From Terripilifer ovatus (GTDB lineage Bacteria; Pseudomonadota; Alphaproteobacteria; Rhizobiales; Beijerinckiaceae): a stretch of 64,000 nt of DNA. This document shows positions 9,346 to 17,851 of this stretch, piece by piece. The stretch is taken from assembly GCA_029222685.1 (NCBI GenBank), contig JARHVB010000021.1, positions 62,001 to 126,000 of the forward strand, given 5' to 3'. Both the position numbers and the translations under genes were made by a program. The notes below the pieces were generated by a model that made no database searches, was not told where the DNA came from, and was given only the letters and a program-made list of their open reading frames with translations. Numbering within the stretch: position 1 is the stretch's first letter; every line of letters starts with the position of its first letter.

Positions 9346-9666
9346 TCATCTACTAGCCGCTCGCTCGACAGCGACGTCCAAGGTCGTCCAATTGCTAACC
9401 TCAACGCCAGCTTCATCATAAATCAAGTAGCCGTGGACCGAGCGATCGGGCACGGTAATCGCAGTCACCGGTTGCTCGCCGTTGCGCTCCAACCTTGAGT
9501 GCAGGTAGGGGGCGATCTCCGCGAGTTCGCGATCCGTAATCGGCGCGAGCGCCAGTTCGGCCGCTCGGGAGGCGTCTGCCATCGTGGCAAAAATCTCATC
9601 GAGCGTCTCGTAGGGGGAAGGAGCTTTCCAGGCTGGAAAGAGCGCCAGCTTGACTGTGTAGGACAT
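9346..9666 (-). CDS. Hypothetical protein, 106 aa
   Basis: The protein runs from MSYTVKLALFPAWKAPSP to VERAASR. It is acidic, with an alternating helix/strand pattern, and has a plausible strand pair VTAITVPDRSVHGYLIYDEAGVEV. No family is recognised. It is shorter and less biased in codons than the housekeeping neighbours. A GGGGT(C/G)GG-type purine-rich stretch precedes the start on the minus strand. It lies directly upstream of the rpsO leader, on the opposite strand. Confidence 0.5.
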   Translation of the reverse strand: MSYTVKLALFPAWKAPSPYETLDEIFATMADASRAAELALAPITDRELAEIAPYLHSRLERNGEQPVTAITVPDRSVHGYLIYDEAGVEVSNWTTLDVAVERAASR

Positions 9667-9778
9667 CTGGCCGACCCCTTGTTTGGCGAGTAGACGTGAA
9701 AGCCGGCACTAGCGTACCGCACAAATCTTGATTTATGCATCACCGTAACTTGACCTAGGTCGCACCTCCCTCCAACCG

Positions 9779-9807
9779 CTGGCATCTCCGCCAAATTCGT
9801 GTATAAG
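9779..9807 (+). promoter_or_regulatory. Candidate promoter for rpsO-pnp
   Basis: CTGGCA (9779-9784, 4/6 to the -35 consensus) and TATAAG (9802-9807) are 17 bases apart, about 150 bases upstream of rpsO. Downstream, GGCCGGGCC (9833-9841) can pair with GGCCCGGCC (9874-9882) across a 32-base loop in the leader. Leader regulation by S15 is known in enterobacteria; any such role here is inference. Confidence 0.4.
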
Positions 9808-9954
9808 CGCGCCAGCCCGTCCGGACTGATCCGGCCGGGCCTGTAGTCATGTGACCGCGCTGGACGACATCCCGGCCCGGCCCATGACGCAGATTGTTGC
9901 GGAACCTCCTTATTTTAAAGGACTTTTCCGCGTTTCTCACCAAAAGGACATCCG

Positions 9955-10224
9955 ATGTCGATTACAGCAGAACGCAAGCAGGAGCTTGTGAAGGAATACG
10001 CCACGAAGGCGAATGACACCGGTTCGCCGGAAGTCCAGGTCGCGATCCTCACCGAGCGCATCGCCAACCTGACCGGCCATTTCAAGACCCACGTCAAGGA
10101 CAACCATTCCCGCCGTGGCCTTCTGAAGCTGGTTTCGCAGCGCCGCCAACTCCTCGATTACGTCAAGAAGCACGATGACGCGCGCTACAAGTCGCTGATC
10201 GAGCGTCTCGGTATTCGTCGCTAA
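9955..10224 (+). CDS. rpsO: 30S ribosomal protein S15
   Basis: S15 binds the central domain of 16S rRNA early in 30S assembly. The 89-aa product is full length and closely matches the bacterial family: [32 protein letters not shown], the rRNA-contacting [18 protein letters not shown], and the end [26 protein letters not shown] precedes the ATG. pnp follows 209 bases downstream, the conserved rpsO-pnp pairing. Confidence 0.98.
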   Translation: MSITAERKQELVKEYATKANDTGSPEVQVAILTERIANLTGHFKTHVKDNHSRRGLLKLVSQRRQLLDYVKKHDDARYKSLIERLGIRR

Positions 10225-10433
10225 ATCAATATGTTCCATTCTCCGCCTGAGGGCAGGCCGGGGAATTCTATGCGGGCGGCGGCATGGGGCTGCCGTCCTA
10301 TCCGGGAAAGAAATCGCGCCATGGCAGGATCGCCGGACGCTGTCGGGTGTCGCGGGACAGGTTTCCCGCACGACAGCTTCTTGCCGTCTTGCTCATGGCG
10401 TTTTGCGTTCCCGCAGCTATGAAAGACTGATCC

Positions 10434-12602
10434 ATGTTTGAAATTCATCGTGAAACGCTTGATTGGGCCGGCCGCAAACTCGTCCTCGAGACCGGCCGCA
10501 TCGCCCGCCAGGCCGACGGCGCCGTGTTCGCCTCCTGGGGCGAAACCACCGTTCTCGCCACCGTCGTGTCCGCCAAGGCGCCGAAGCCCGGCGTCGACTT
10601 CTTCCCCCTCACCGTCAACTACCAGGAAAAGGCCTTCGCGGCCGGCCGCATTCCCGGCGGCTATTTCAAGCGCGAAGGACGCCCCTCGGAAAAGGAAACC
10701 CTGGTTTCCCGCCTGATCGACCGGCCGATCCGGCCGCTGTTTCCGGAAGGCTATCGCCACGACACGCAGGTCGTCGTCACCGTTCTCTCGCACGATCTGG
10801 AAAACGATCCGGACGTGCTCGCCATGGTCGCCGCTTCCGCCGCGCTGACCATCTCGGGCATTCCGTTCATGGGCCCGATCGGCGGCGCCAGAGTCGGCTA
10901 TATCAAGGGCGAGCTGAAGCTCAACCCGACCATCGACGAGATGAAGGAATCGCAGCTCGACCTCGTCGTCGCCGGCACGCAGGACGCGGTGCTGATGGTT
11001 GAATCGGAAGCGCAGGAGCTCTCCGAAGAAGTCATGCTCAATGCGGTGATGACCGGTCATCGCGGCTTCCAGCCGGTGATCGATGCGATCATCCGTCTCG
11101 CCGAGAAGGCCGCGAAGGAGCCGCGCGATCTCGCCGTCGTCGACAAGACCGAAGTCGAGAAGGCTGTTTCGGCGGTAGCTGAAGCAGACCTGCGCGAGGC
11201 CTACAAGCACACCGTCAAGCAGCAGCGCTATGCCGCCGTCGACGCGGTGAAGGCGAAGATGAACGCCGCCCTGTTCCCGGAAGGCCAGGAGCCGAAGTTC
11301 GACAAGCAGAAGGTCGGCGAAGCCTTCCACGATCTGCAGGCGAAGGTGGTGCGCTGGAACATCCTCGACACCGGCGTGCGCATCGACGGGCGCGATGTGA
11401 AGACCGTGCGCCCGATCCTGGCGCAGGTCGGCGTGCTGCCGCGCACCCATGGGTCGGCGCTGTTCACCCGCGGCGAGACGCAGGCGCTGGTCGTCGCCAC
11501 GCTGGGCACCGGCGAGGACGAGCAGTTCATCGATTCGCTGGAAGGCACTTACAAGGAGCGCTTCCTGCTGCACTACAACTTCCCTCCCTACAGCGTCGGC
11601 GAGACAGGCCGCATGGGTTCGCCCGGCCGCCGCGAAATCGGCCACGGCAAGCTGGCCTGGCGCGCCGTACGCCCGATGCTGCCGACGGCGGCGGAATTCC
11701 CCTACACGATCCGCGTCGTTTCCGAGATCACCGAATCGAACGGCTCGTCGTCGATGGCGACTGTCTGCGGCGCCTCGCTGTCGCTGATGGATGCGGGCGT
11801 GCCGCTGAAGCGTCCGACCGCCGGTATCGCCATGGGCCTGATCCTCGAAGGCGAGCGTTTCGCCGTTCTCTCCGACATTCTCGGTGACGAGGATCATCTC
11901 GGCGACATGGACTTCAAGGTGGCCGGCACCGACCAGGGCGTCACCTCGCTGCAGATGGACATCAAAATCGCTGGCATCACCGAAGAGATCATGAAAGTCG
12001 CTCTCGCCCAGGCGAAAGACGGCCGCCTGCACATCCTCGGCGAGATGAACAAGGCGCTCAACACGGCGCGCTCCGAACTGGGCGAGTTCGCGCCGCGCAT
12101 CGAGACGATGAAGATCCCGACCGACAAGATCCGCGAAGTGATCGGCACCGGCGGCAAGGTGATCCGCGAGATCGTCGAGAAGACCGGCGCCAAGGTCAAC
12201 ATCGAGGACGACGGCACCGTGAAGATTGCTTCGTCGGACGGCAATTCCATCAAGGCCGCGATCAACTGGATCAAGTCGATCGCCTCCGATCCGGAAATCG
12301 GCCAGATCTACGACGGCACTGTCGTGAAGACCATGGAGTTCGGCGCCTTCGTGAACTTCTTCGGTTCCAAGGATGGCCTCGTGCATATCTCGCAGCTCTC
12401 CAAGAACCGCGTGCAGAAGACCACCGATGTCGTCAAGGAAGGCGACAAGGTGAAAGTGAAGCTGCTCGGCTTCGACGACCGCGGCAAGGTGCGCCTCTCG
12501 ATGCGCGCCGTCGACCAGACGACCGGTGAAGACCTCGAAGCCAAGGAAGCCGCCGAACGCAAGGCCGCCGCGCAGGCGGACGACCAGCCGGCGGCTGAAT
12601 AA
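10434..12602 (+). CDS. pnp: Polynucleotide phosphorylase
   Basis: PNPase is the phosphorolytic 3'-5' exoribonuclease of the RNA degradosome. The 722-aa protein has two RNase PH domains. The second carries the active-site segments [32 protein letters not shown], with [14 protein letters not shown] as the signature. A helical domain joins the two. Near residue 555 comes the KH domain ([20 protein letters not shown]), and from about 622 the S1 domain ([33 protein letters not shown]). It ends in a short Ala/Glu tail. A strong terminator follows. Confidence 0.98.
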   Translation: MFEIHRETLDWAGRKLVLETGRIARQADGAVFASWGETTVLATVVSAKAPKPGVDFFPLTVNYQEKAFAAGRIPGGYFKREGRPSEKETLVSRLIDRPIRPLFPEGYRHDTQVVVTVLSHDLENDPDVLAMVAASAALTISGIPFMGPIGGARVGYIKGELKLNPTIDEMKESQLDLVVAGTQDAVLMVESEAQELSEEVMLNAVMTGHRGFQPVIDAIIRLAEKAAKEPRDLAVVDKTEVEKAVSAVAEADLREAYKHTVKQQRYAAVDAVKAKMNAALFPEGQEPKFDKQKVGEAFHDLQAKVVRWNILDTGVRIDGRDVKTVRPILAQVGVLPRTHGSALFTRGETQALVVATLGTGEDEQFIDSLEGTYKERFLLHYNFPPYSVGETGRMGSPGRREIGHGKLAWRAVRPMLPTAAEFPYTIRVVSEITESNGSSSMATVCGASLSLMDAGVPLKRPTAGIAMGLILEGERFAVLSDILGDEDHLGDMDFKVAGTDQGVTSLQMDIKIAGITEEIMKVALAQAKDGRLHILGEMNKALNTARSELGEFAPRIETMKIPTDKIREVIGTGGKVIREIVEKTGAKVNIEDDGTVKIASSDGNSIKAAINWIKSIASDPEIGQIYDGTVVKTMEFGAFVNFFGSKDGLVHISQLSKNRVQKTTDVVKEGDKVKVKLLGFDDRGKVRLSMRAVDQTTGEDLEAKEAAERKAAAQADDQPAAE

Positions 12603-12630
12603 GCTTTCCAGGTTTTAGGACATCATCAGC

Positions 12631-12662
12631 CCGGCGCGATGCAGATCGCGCCGGGTTTTTTT
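12631..12662 (+). terminator. Intrinsic terminator after pnp
   Basis: CCCGGCGCGAT (12631-12641) and ATCGCGCCGGG (12646-12656) form an 11-bp perfect stem with the loop GCAG, followed by six T (12657-12662). It ends the rpsO-pnp unit 28 bases after the stop codon. Confidence 0.95.
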
Positions 12663-12677
12663 AATGTGCTCCTCTAG

Positions 12678-12809
12678 GTCATGCCCGCACTTCGGGCACC
12701 CACGCCGTGGTGCGCGTTGCGGTGAAAGAACGGCCTGTACCGTCGAGCTTCTTCTGCAAGGCAGCAGCAGCGTCACGACGTGGGTGGCCGGGACAAGCCC
12801 GGCCATGAC
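12678..12809. repeat. Interspersed palindromic repeat, family C, copy 1
   Basis: The ~132-bp unit starts GTCATGCCCGCAC and ends CGGCCATGAC, with inner pieces GGGCACCCACG and CGTGGGTGGCC. The two ends are inverted relatives. A second full copy is at 41264-41385 and a 35-base fragment at 29956-29990. All are intergenic. Confidence 0.8.
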
Positions 12810-12848
12810 GGTTGAGAGGCGGCGGCTTGACGCCCCTTCTTCAAACCC

Positions 12849-14411
12849 TCAAAGCTTGCCGCTATCCGCACGCAGCTTGCGCGCCGGGATGATCAGGACG
12901 ACGACCGCCGTGATCAGGCAGAGCGCGGCCGATAGCACGAACACCGAGGAGAAGGCATTCTCCAGCACCCTCTGAAACGCCGTCTGCTGATCCGCGCCGA
13001 ACAGGCTGGCGATATCGCTGCGCAACAGGCCGATGCCGGGATTGGACCCAAGCTTTTCATATCCGGGAACCCGCATGGCGCCCCCACTCAGGCTTGCAAT
13101 CAGGAAGGTCGAGAACATCGCGACTCCGAAAGCGCCTGCGAGAGAGCGGAAAAACGTCATGCCGGAGACGCCGGTGCCGATATCGCGGATCTCAAGCCCG
13201 TTCTGGACGATGACGAGCAGCGGATTGATCTGCCAGCCGAGGGACGCACCGAGCAGAATGGTGCAGGCGACATCGAACGCGATCGATGGACCAAACCCCT
13301 CACGGGCGATGAGCAGGCACACGCCCGCAGCGACAAGAGCGCCGATGATCGGAAAGATGCGGGCGCGGCCGAATTTGGCGATGCATGATCCGACGATGAA
13401 ACTGCCGACCGCCATGCCGCCGGTGAGCGCGATCAATTGCAGGCCCGCCGTATCGGCCGGCCGCTTGAGGACGATCTGGTAATAGAGCGGAATGATGATG
13501 ATGAGCGCGGTCATCACCATGGAGGGCGCGAACAGCGCGATGTTGCCGAGCGTGAAGATCTTGTTGGAGAACAGCCGCATCGGCAGCATGGGCGATGCCA
13601 CGCGCAGTTCGACGAAGATCAGCACCGCCGTGGCGACAAAGCCGAGCGCGATCGGCACGAGCACATGCTGGTTCAGCCAGCCTCCGGCTTCCTCGACCTG
13701 GCTGATGCCGAACAGCAGCGGCACCGCGGCGGCAAGAATGAGGATCGCGCCAGCCCAGTCGATCGATTGCCGCTTGGTCGGGATTTTGAGCGCACGCAAC
13801 TGCCTGTTGATGACGACGAAGGCGAGGGCGCCAAGTGGAAGGTTGATCCAGAATGCCCATTGCCACGAGAGATGTTCGGCGAAGAAGCCGCCCAGCACCG
13901 GTCCCAGCGCAGTCGAGATCAGGAAGGTCGTCGACATATAGCCCTGGTACTTGCCGCGATTGCGCGGCGGAATGATATCGGCGATGACGACCTGGGTGAT
14001 CGAACGCAATCCGCCGCCGCCGATGCCCTGCAGCACGCGCGCCGCAATCAGCAGCGGCATGGTGTTGGCCAACGCGCACAAGGCCGAAGCAAGCACGAAG
14101 ATGGCGATCGACGTCAGCAGGACGAGCCTGCGGCCGTAGAGATCGCTGAGGCGGCCGTAGATCGGCGTCGTCGCCGTCGAGGTGACGAGATAGGCGGAGA
14201 TGATCCACGGCAGCAGCTCCCAGCCGCTCAGATCGTGGGCGATCGCCGACAGGCAGGTCGCCACGATGGTCTGATCGAGATTGGCGAGAAACAGCGACAG
14301 CATCAGGCCGAACATGATCGGCGCGATATTCTTCGGTGTGCCCGTCTTGAGCCCGGTTTCGTTCGGCTCGGTCATTGTCGGCGCAGTCTTATTCGCTTCC
14401 CCGCTCGGCAC
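12849..14411 (-). CDS. MFS drug exporter, DHA2 (EmrB/QacA) type
   Basis: The 520-aa protein has about 14 hydrophobic segments, as in the DHA2 subfamily of proton-driven multidrug exporters. Motif D1-like residues LDQTIVATCLSAIAHDL lie in helix 1. PIYGRLSDLYGRR is the loop 2-3 motif A, and RVLQGIGGGG is motif B. ALGPVLGGFFAEHLSWQWAFWINLPLG is the antiporter motif C with the DHA2 WRWIFxINxPxG-type signature. ATG 14411 begins MPSGEANK; MTEPNE, 12 residues in, is another possible start. No membrane-fusion partner is adjacent, so it may act alone in the inner membrane. The substrate is unknown. Confidence 0.92.
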   Translation of the reverse strand: MPSGEANKTAPTMTEPNETGLKTGTPKNIAPIMFGLMLSLFLANLDQTIVATCLSAIAHDLSGWELLPWIISAYLVTSTATTPIYGRLSDLYGRRLVLLTSIAIFVLASALCALANTMPLLIAARVLQGIGGGGLRSITQVVIADIIPPRNRGKYQGYMSTTFLISTALGPVLGGFFAEHLSWQWAFWINLPLGALAFVVINRQLRALKIPTKRQSIDWAGAILILAAAVPLLFGISQVEEAGGWLNQHVLVPIALGFVATAVLIFVELRVASPMLPMRLFSNKIFTLGNIALFAPSMVMTALIIIIPLYYQIVLKRPADTAGLQLIALTGGMAVGSFIVGSCIAKFGRARIFPIIGALVAAGVCLLIAREGFGPSIAFDVACTILLGASLGWQINPLLVIVQNGLEIRDIGTGVSGMTFFRSLAGAFGVAMFSTFLIASLSGGAMRVPGYEKLGSNPGIGLLRSDIASLFGADQQTAFQRVLENAFSSVFVLSAALCLITAVVVLIIPARKLRADSGKL

Positions 14412-14628
14412 CCGATCATGTCTCCGGTAAAACGATCAGCCCGGCATCCGATTGGCCCTGCAACAAGGCGAAACCGCGGGCGAAATGAAACCTAGCTGAA
14501 TGCAAGCGCCGGATAAAACCCGGCTGAGTAAGACCTGCGTCTTGTGCACCCGTTGCTTACAGGCAAACGCCGTGCCCGGCATCCGCCGCCGATGCATGGG
14601 AGGCTTGCCGTTGCGCGCGGGCCGCTTT

Positions 14629-16515
14629 CTACCTGATGACGTAGAGCTGGATCGGAGAAGCCTGGCCCGAAGCCTGGCCATCGATCCGCGACAGCCAGGC
14701 CGGCGGTTGGCCGCGCAGCAGGGCCGCGGCCAGGCCATCGGGCGCAAGCTTGGCATAGTAGAGCGTGATCTCGCGGGCGAACGGACAGAAGGCGAGCACC
14801 TGGGCTCGGGATTTTTCCGCCAGCGCCCGCGCGTTGCCGGGCGAAGCCAGCATTGTCTCGATGAACAGACGGTTGCCGGCGTTGTTGCGATGATAAGGCG
14901 CTGCGACCACCGCATGCGGCGTATAGACGAGAACGAAGGGACCGAGATCGATCGGCGCCAAGACCTTGGTCGCGGGCAAGGCGCGCAGCGGCACATAGGA
15001 CGAAGCATCGAAACAGGTGTCGGCCGCGGCGCTCTCGTCCGGCGTCATTTCGGCATGTACCGGCAAAGCCTGCGCCGCGGATTGCGCCACGCCTTGCCAT
15101 ATCTGCACACAGAACAGCACGGCGACGCAGGCAGGCTTCACGACCGCCCATGGCATGGCCTGGGTCTCGAACCTGCGGATCGCCTGCACCACCGCCCAGG
15201 CGCCGCCGACAAGCACGATCGGCAGCACGGATGTCAGCGCCCTGACCTGCCAGGCGGCAGCCAGCGCGCCGGCGAGCGCGAGGGCGGCAAGCGCGATCCA
15301 CTGCCAGCGCGCCGCGCCGCTGCTGGCGCGGATGGCCCAGGCGATGGCGGCGATGCCGAGCAGCAGCGGACCGACGTGATAGATGTTTTCGACCGGCGCG
15401 CGCACGACCAAAAGCCAGAGCGGCCGCGCCTCGCGGACCCTGGACAGCCAGGTCGAGCGCACCAGCGGATCGACGCCGGACAGGGGATCGTGCAGCAGAT
15501 AGGGACACCAGGCGGCGAGCGCCGCGACAAGTGCGAGACCGGCGGCAAGCACCAGCGCCAGGCGGGCATTGCCGCCGCGCAGATGCGGCGTCAGGACACT
15601 GCAGGCGACGAAGAGCAGGCCCGTCGCCACGAGCACCGCGAGATGACCGATGCCGAACGCATCGGCGACAGGGTCGAGATAGCGCGCCGGCGGCACCGTG
15701 CCCGCGAAGGCAAGAATGGAGGCAACGGCCAGCGCGGCGCCCAGCGGACGCAGCGCGCGTTGCGTCGGCTCATGGGCGAAGATCCAGCCGAAACTGAACA
15801 CCGCCAGGATCGCCACGATGAACGGCAGGTTCTCGATCGAGATCGCCATCGACAGAGCGATCAGACAGCCAAGCAGCATCGCGGCGCGTGACGATTGTGC
15901 AGCGAGACAGCGAACGCTCATCAGCGCCATCAGCACGAGCAGGAGAATCTGCGGGGCATGATGATCGATGCGGCCCGGCAGGAACTGCAGGTTCGTCGAC
16001 GAGCACAGGACCGCGAGAAAGAAGCCGGCGATGAGGGCGCGCGGACCGGCCATGCGGCGGAACAGTGTGAACAGCGCCGCGAAATAAGCAAACTGTACCA
16101 GCAGCGGAAACGTCAACCGCGTCAGCGTTTCCGCAATCTCCCGGCTGGTGAACAGCGAGAAGAACAGGATCATGCCGGCAAGCGGCACGTCGATCACCCG
16201 CGACCAGTGCGAGAGCACGGCGTCCGGCGGATTGAGCCTGTGGGCGACGAGATCGAACCAGCCCTGGCCGGCAAGGAGATCGCGCACCTGCACGAGCCGC
16301 ATGGCATCGTCGGTGTCGAAGAAGCGCGTCGTGCGCCAGACTTCGACGAAGACCGGCAGCACGAGCGCCACCGCCGCCAGGGTAGCGATGAACGCCATCA
16401 GCGGCACCGAGGCAAATAATTTCAGGGCCGGAGGAGCGGCTGGTTCTGCTTTCAGGGCCGATGACGCCAAGGAATTCACGTGACTTTCCGCCTGCGGGAT
16501 ATACCAGGCGACCAT
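14629..16515 (-). CDS. Multi-pass membrane protein resembling GT-C glycosyltransferases
   Basis: The 628-aa protein has about 10-12 hydrophobic helices followed by a 160-residue C-terminal soluble part. After the first helix (about residues 38-58) comes TTRFFDTDDAMRLVQVRDLL. Its acidic DTDD at 67-70 resembles the first-loop acidic motif of GT-C enzymes (STT3/PMT/ArnT type), which use polyprenyl-phosphate sugars. NLQFLPGRIDHHAPQ in a later loop is conserved-looking and rich in possible metal ligands. It is near a Spy-like protein and a GT2 gene, which suggests envelope glycan work. Substrate and reaction are not known. Confidence 0.65.
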   Translation of the reverse strand: MVAWYIPQAESHVNSLASSALKAEPAAPPALKLFASVPLMAFIATLAAVALVLPVFVEVWRTTRFFDTDDAMRLVQVRDLLAGQGWFDLVAHRLNPPDAVLSHWSRVIDVPLAGMILFFSLFTSREIAETLTRLTFPLLVQFAYFAALFTLFRRMAGPRALIAGFFLAVLCSSTNLQFLPGRIDHHAPQILLLVLMALMSVRCLAAQSSRAAMLLGCLIALSMAISIENLPFIVAILAVFSFGWIFAHEPTQRALRPLGAALAVASILAFAGTVPPARYLDPVADAFGIGHLAVLVATGLLFVACSVLTPHLRGGNARLALVLAAGLALVAALAAWCPYLLHDPLSGVDPLVRSTWLSRVREARPLWLLVVRAPVENIYHVGPLLLGIAAIAWAIRASSGAARWQWIALAALALAGALAAAWQVRALTSVLPIVLVGGAWAVVQAIRRFETQAMPWAVVKPACVAVLFCVQIWQGVAQSAAQALPVHAEMTPDESAAADTCFDASSYVPLRALPATKVLAPIDLGPFVLVYTPHAVVAAPYHRNNAGNRLFIETMLASPGNARALAEKSRAQVLAFCPFAREITLYYAKLAPDGLAAALLRGQPPAWLSRIDGQASGQASPIQLYVIR

Positions 16516-16613
16516 CGGCCATAAACATTGCCGGGCGATTAAACGGAAAGCCGAGATAGGCCTTCACAGGTTCGTCAAAGACCGACGGAAGCCTCCTATA
16601 TGGGGACTTCTGG

Positions 16614-16641
16614 AAAGAAACGGGCGGCACAAGGCCGCCCG
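16614..16641 (-). terminator. Intrinsic terminator of the LTxxQ protein gene
   Basis: CGGGCGGC (16621-16628) pairs with GCCGCCCG (16634-16641), loop of 5. Read on the minus strand it is followed by TTTCTTT (complement of 16614-16620). It lies 27 bases past the stop codon of the minus-strand gene. Confidence 0.8.
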
Positions 16642-16667
16642 CATGACAAGATTATCGGATCAATGTC

Positions 16668-17624
16668 TCAAAGACCGTTGCGCCAGTCCTCGATGCCGTT
16701 GCCGCGATCGAAGCCTTGGCCGCGATCGAAGGCTTGGCCACGATCGAAGGCTTGGCCGCGATCGAAGCCGTTACCGTTGCGTTCGAAGCTGCGGTTGCGC
16801 TCGAAGCCGCGGCTGTCGCCGTTGTCCGAACCCTGACGCTCATTCATGCCTTGACGCCAGCGGGGACCAAAGCCGCGCGGGCCGTCGCCATCGGGGCCGC
16901 GATGCATGTCCCGGTCGCGATCCATGCCCCAGCCGCTATGCTCGCCGCCGGGACCCATGCGATGGTCTCCGGCCATACCCATGCGGCCCATGCCCATGCG
17001 GCTCATGCCCATGCGGCTCATGCCCATGCGGCCGAAGCCGCGGGTCAGGAACCGCAGGCGACGCTTCTGATCGTCGCTCAGGCTCGCATAGAGCGGCCCG
17101 ACGGCATCGGCCATTTTCTTCATCGCCTCGCCGCGCGCGGCCTGGGCTTCTCCCATCCTGCGCAGCGCGTCGATGGGATTGGAGGGACGGCCTTCCTTGC
17201 GGAACTGTTCGCGCGCCGCGGCGCGCTGGCGCACCATGTCGCGCACGGCGGCCTCGGCCGGCGGCCAGAGCTTTTCCTGGTCGGGCGTCAGCAGCAGCCC
17301 CGCCTTGATGGCGGCGAGGCGGGCGCTGAAGAAGGCGCTGCGATCCTCGTCGGAGATACCGGCCTGCGGACCACGATTCCAGCCGCCGCGGCCGCCGTCA
17401 CCCCAGCGCGGCATTTGCTGGGCATCGGGGCCGGGAGGAGGCGCGGCGCCTTCGGGCGCGGCCGGCGGATTGGCGGGCGGCGGGGGCGACTGCTGCGCAT
17501 CGGCCTGGAAGGCGAGCAGAACTCCGACGCCGAGCGCCAGAGGAAGCACGAAAGTCTTGGCTCTGGTCTTGGCCCTGGCCTTGGCTGCAAAGCCGGCAAG
17601 AGCGCTGGAGGATCCCAACTTCAT
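16668..17624 (-). CDS. Spy/CpxP-like periplasmic LTxxQ-motif protein with repeat-rich tail
   Basis: The 318-aa product has an N-terminal hydrophobic export signal (VLPLALGVGVLLAFQADAQ) and a Pro-rich linker. The helical core has two LTxxQ-type motifs, LTPDQEKLW (near residue 111) and LSDDQKRRL (near 188), as in the Spy/CpxP envelope-stress chaperones. The C-terminal 120 residues are low complexity: Arg/Met/Gly repeats (GMSRM), then four FDRGQAxDRG-type repeats. ATG 17624 has AAAGGAG eight bases upstream; ATGs at 17630 and 17654 are less well placed. Chaperone or metal/stress sensing is the family expectation, not shown here. A terminator follows. Confidence 0.75.
   Translation of the reverse strand: MKLGSSSALAGFAAKARAKTRAKTFVLPLALGVGVLLAFQADAQQSPPPPANPPAAPEGAAPPPGPDAQQMPRWGDGGRGGWNRGPQAGISDEDRSAFFSARLAAIKAGLLLTPDQEKLWPPAEAAVRDMVRQRAAAREQFRKEGRPSNPIDALRRMGEAQAARGEAMKKMADAVGPLYASLSDDQKRRLRFLTRGFGRMGMSRMGMSRMGMGRMGMAGDHRMGPGGEHSGWGMDRDRDMHRGPDGDGPRGFGPRWRQGMNERQGSDNGDSRGFERNRSFERNGNGFDRGQAFDRGQAFDRGQGFDRGNGIEDWRNGL
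16698..16769. repeat. Tandem repeat, four 18-bp units (coding)
   Basis: Four units of TTGGCCGCGATCGAAGCC with one to two changes lie at 16698-16715, 16716-16733, 16734-16751 and 16752-16769. They encode the FDRGQA/FDRGQG repeats of the minus-strand LTxxQ protein. Confidence 0.9.
16981..17034. repeat. Tandem repeat, 15-bp units (coding)
   Basis: Three full units ATGCGGC(C/T)CATGCCC (16981-16995, 16996-17010, 17011-17025) and a partial one encode the RMGMS/RMGMG repeat of the same protein. Met/Arg/Gly-rich repeats could bind metals, but that is speculation. Confidence 0.9.
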
Positions 17625-17851
17625 AGACATGTCTCCTTTGGCGAAACGCGCCATTGAAGGCTACGCCCGGCCCCTTGCGCATTCAAATTAAGGTTCGTCC
17701 ATGCAGATGAACGATTATCCACCCGGCAGCATAGATAAGCTTCTGCCCCAATAGGGCCGTAAACATCGGAATCGTTTCATGATGTTTCAATCATTGTCGC
17801 CAATCATCCGTCTGCCGTCGCAGCTTTCGCCTGCGGCCACCCGGAGTTTCC

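Noticed and set aside
16698..17034. Possible CRISPR-like repeat array
   Set aside because: Repeats are directly contiguous without spacers and encode protein repeats in frame; no cas genes.
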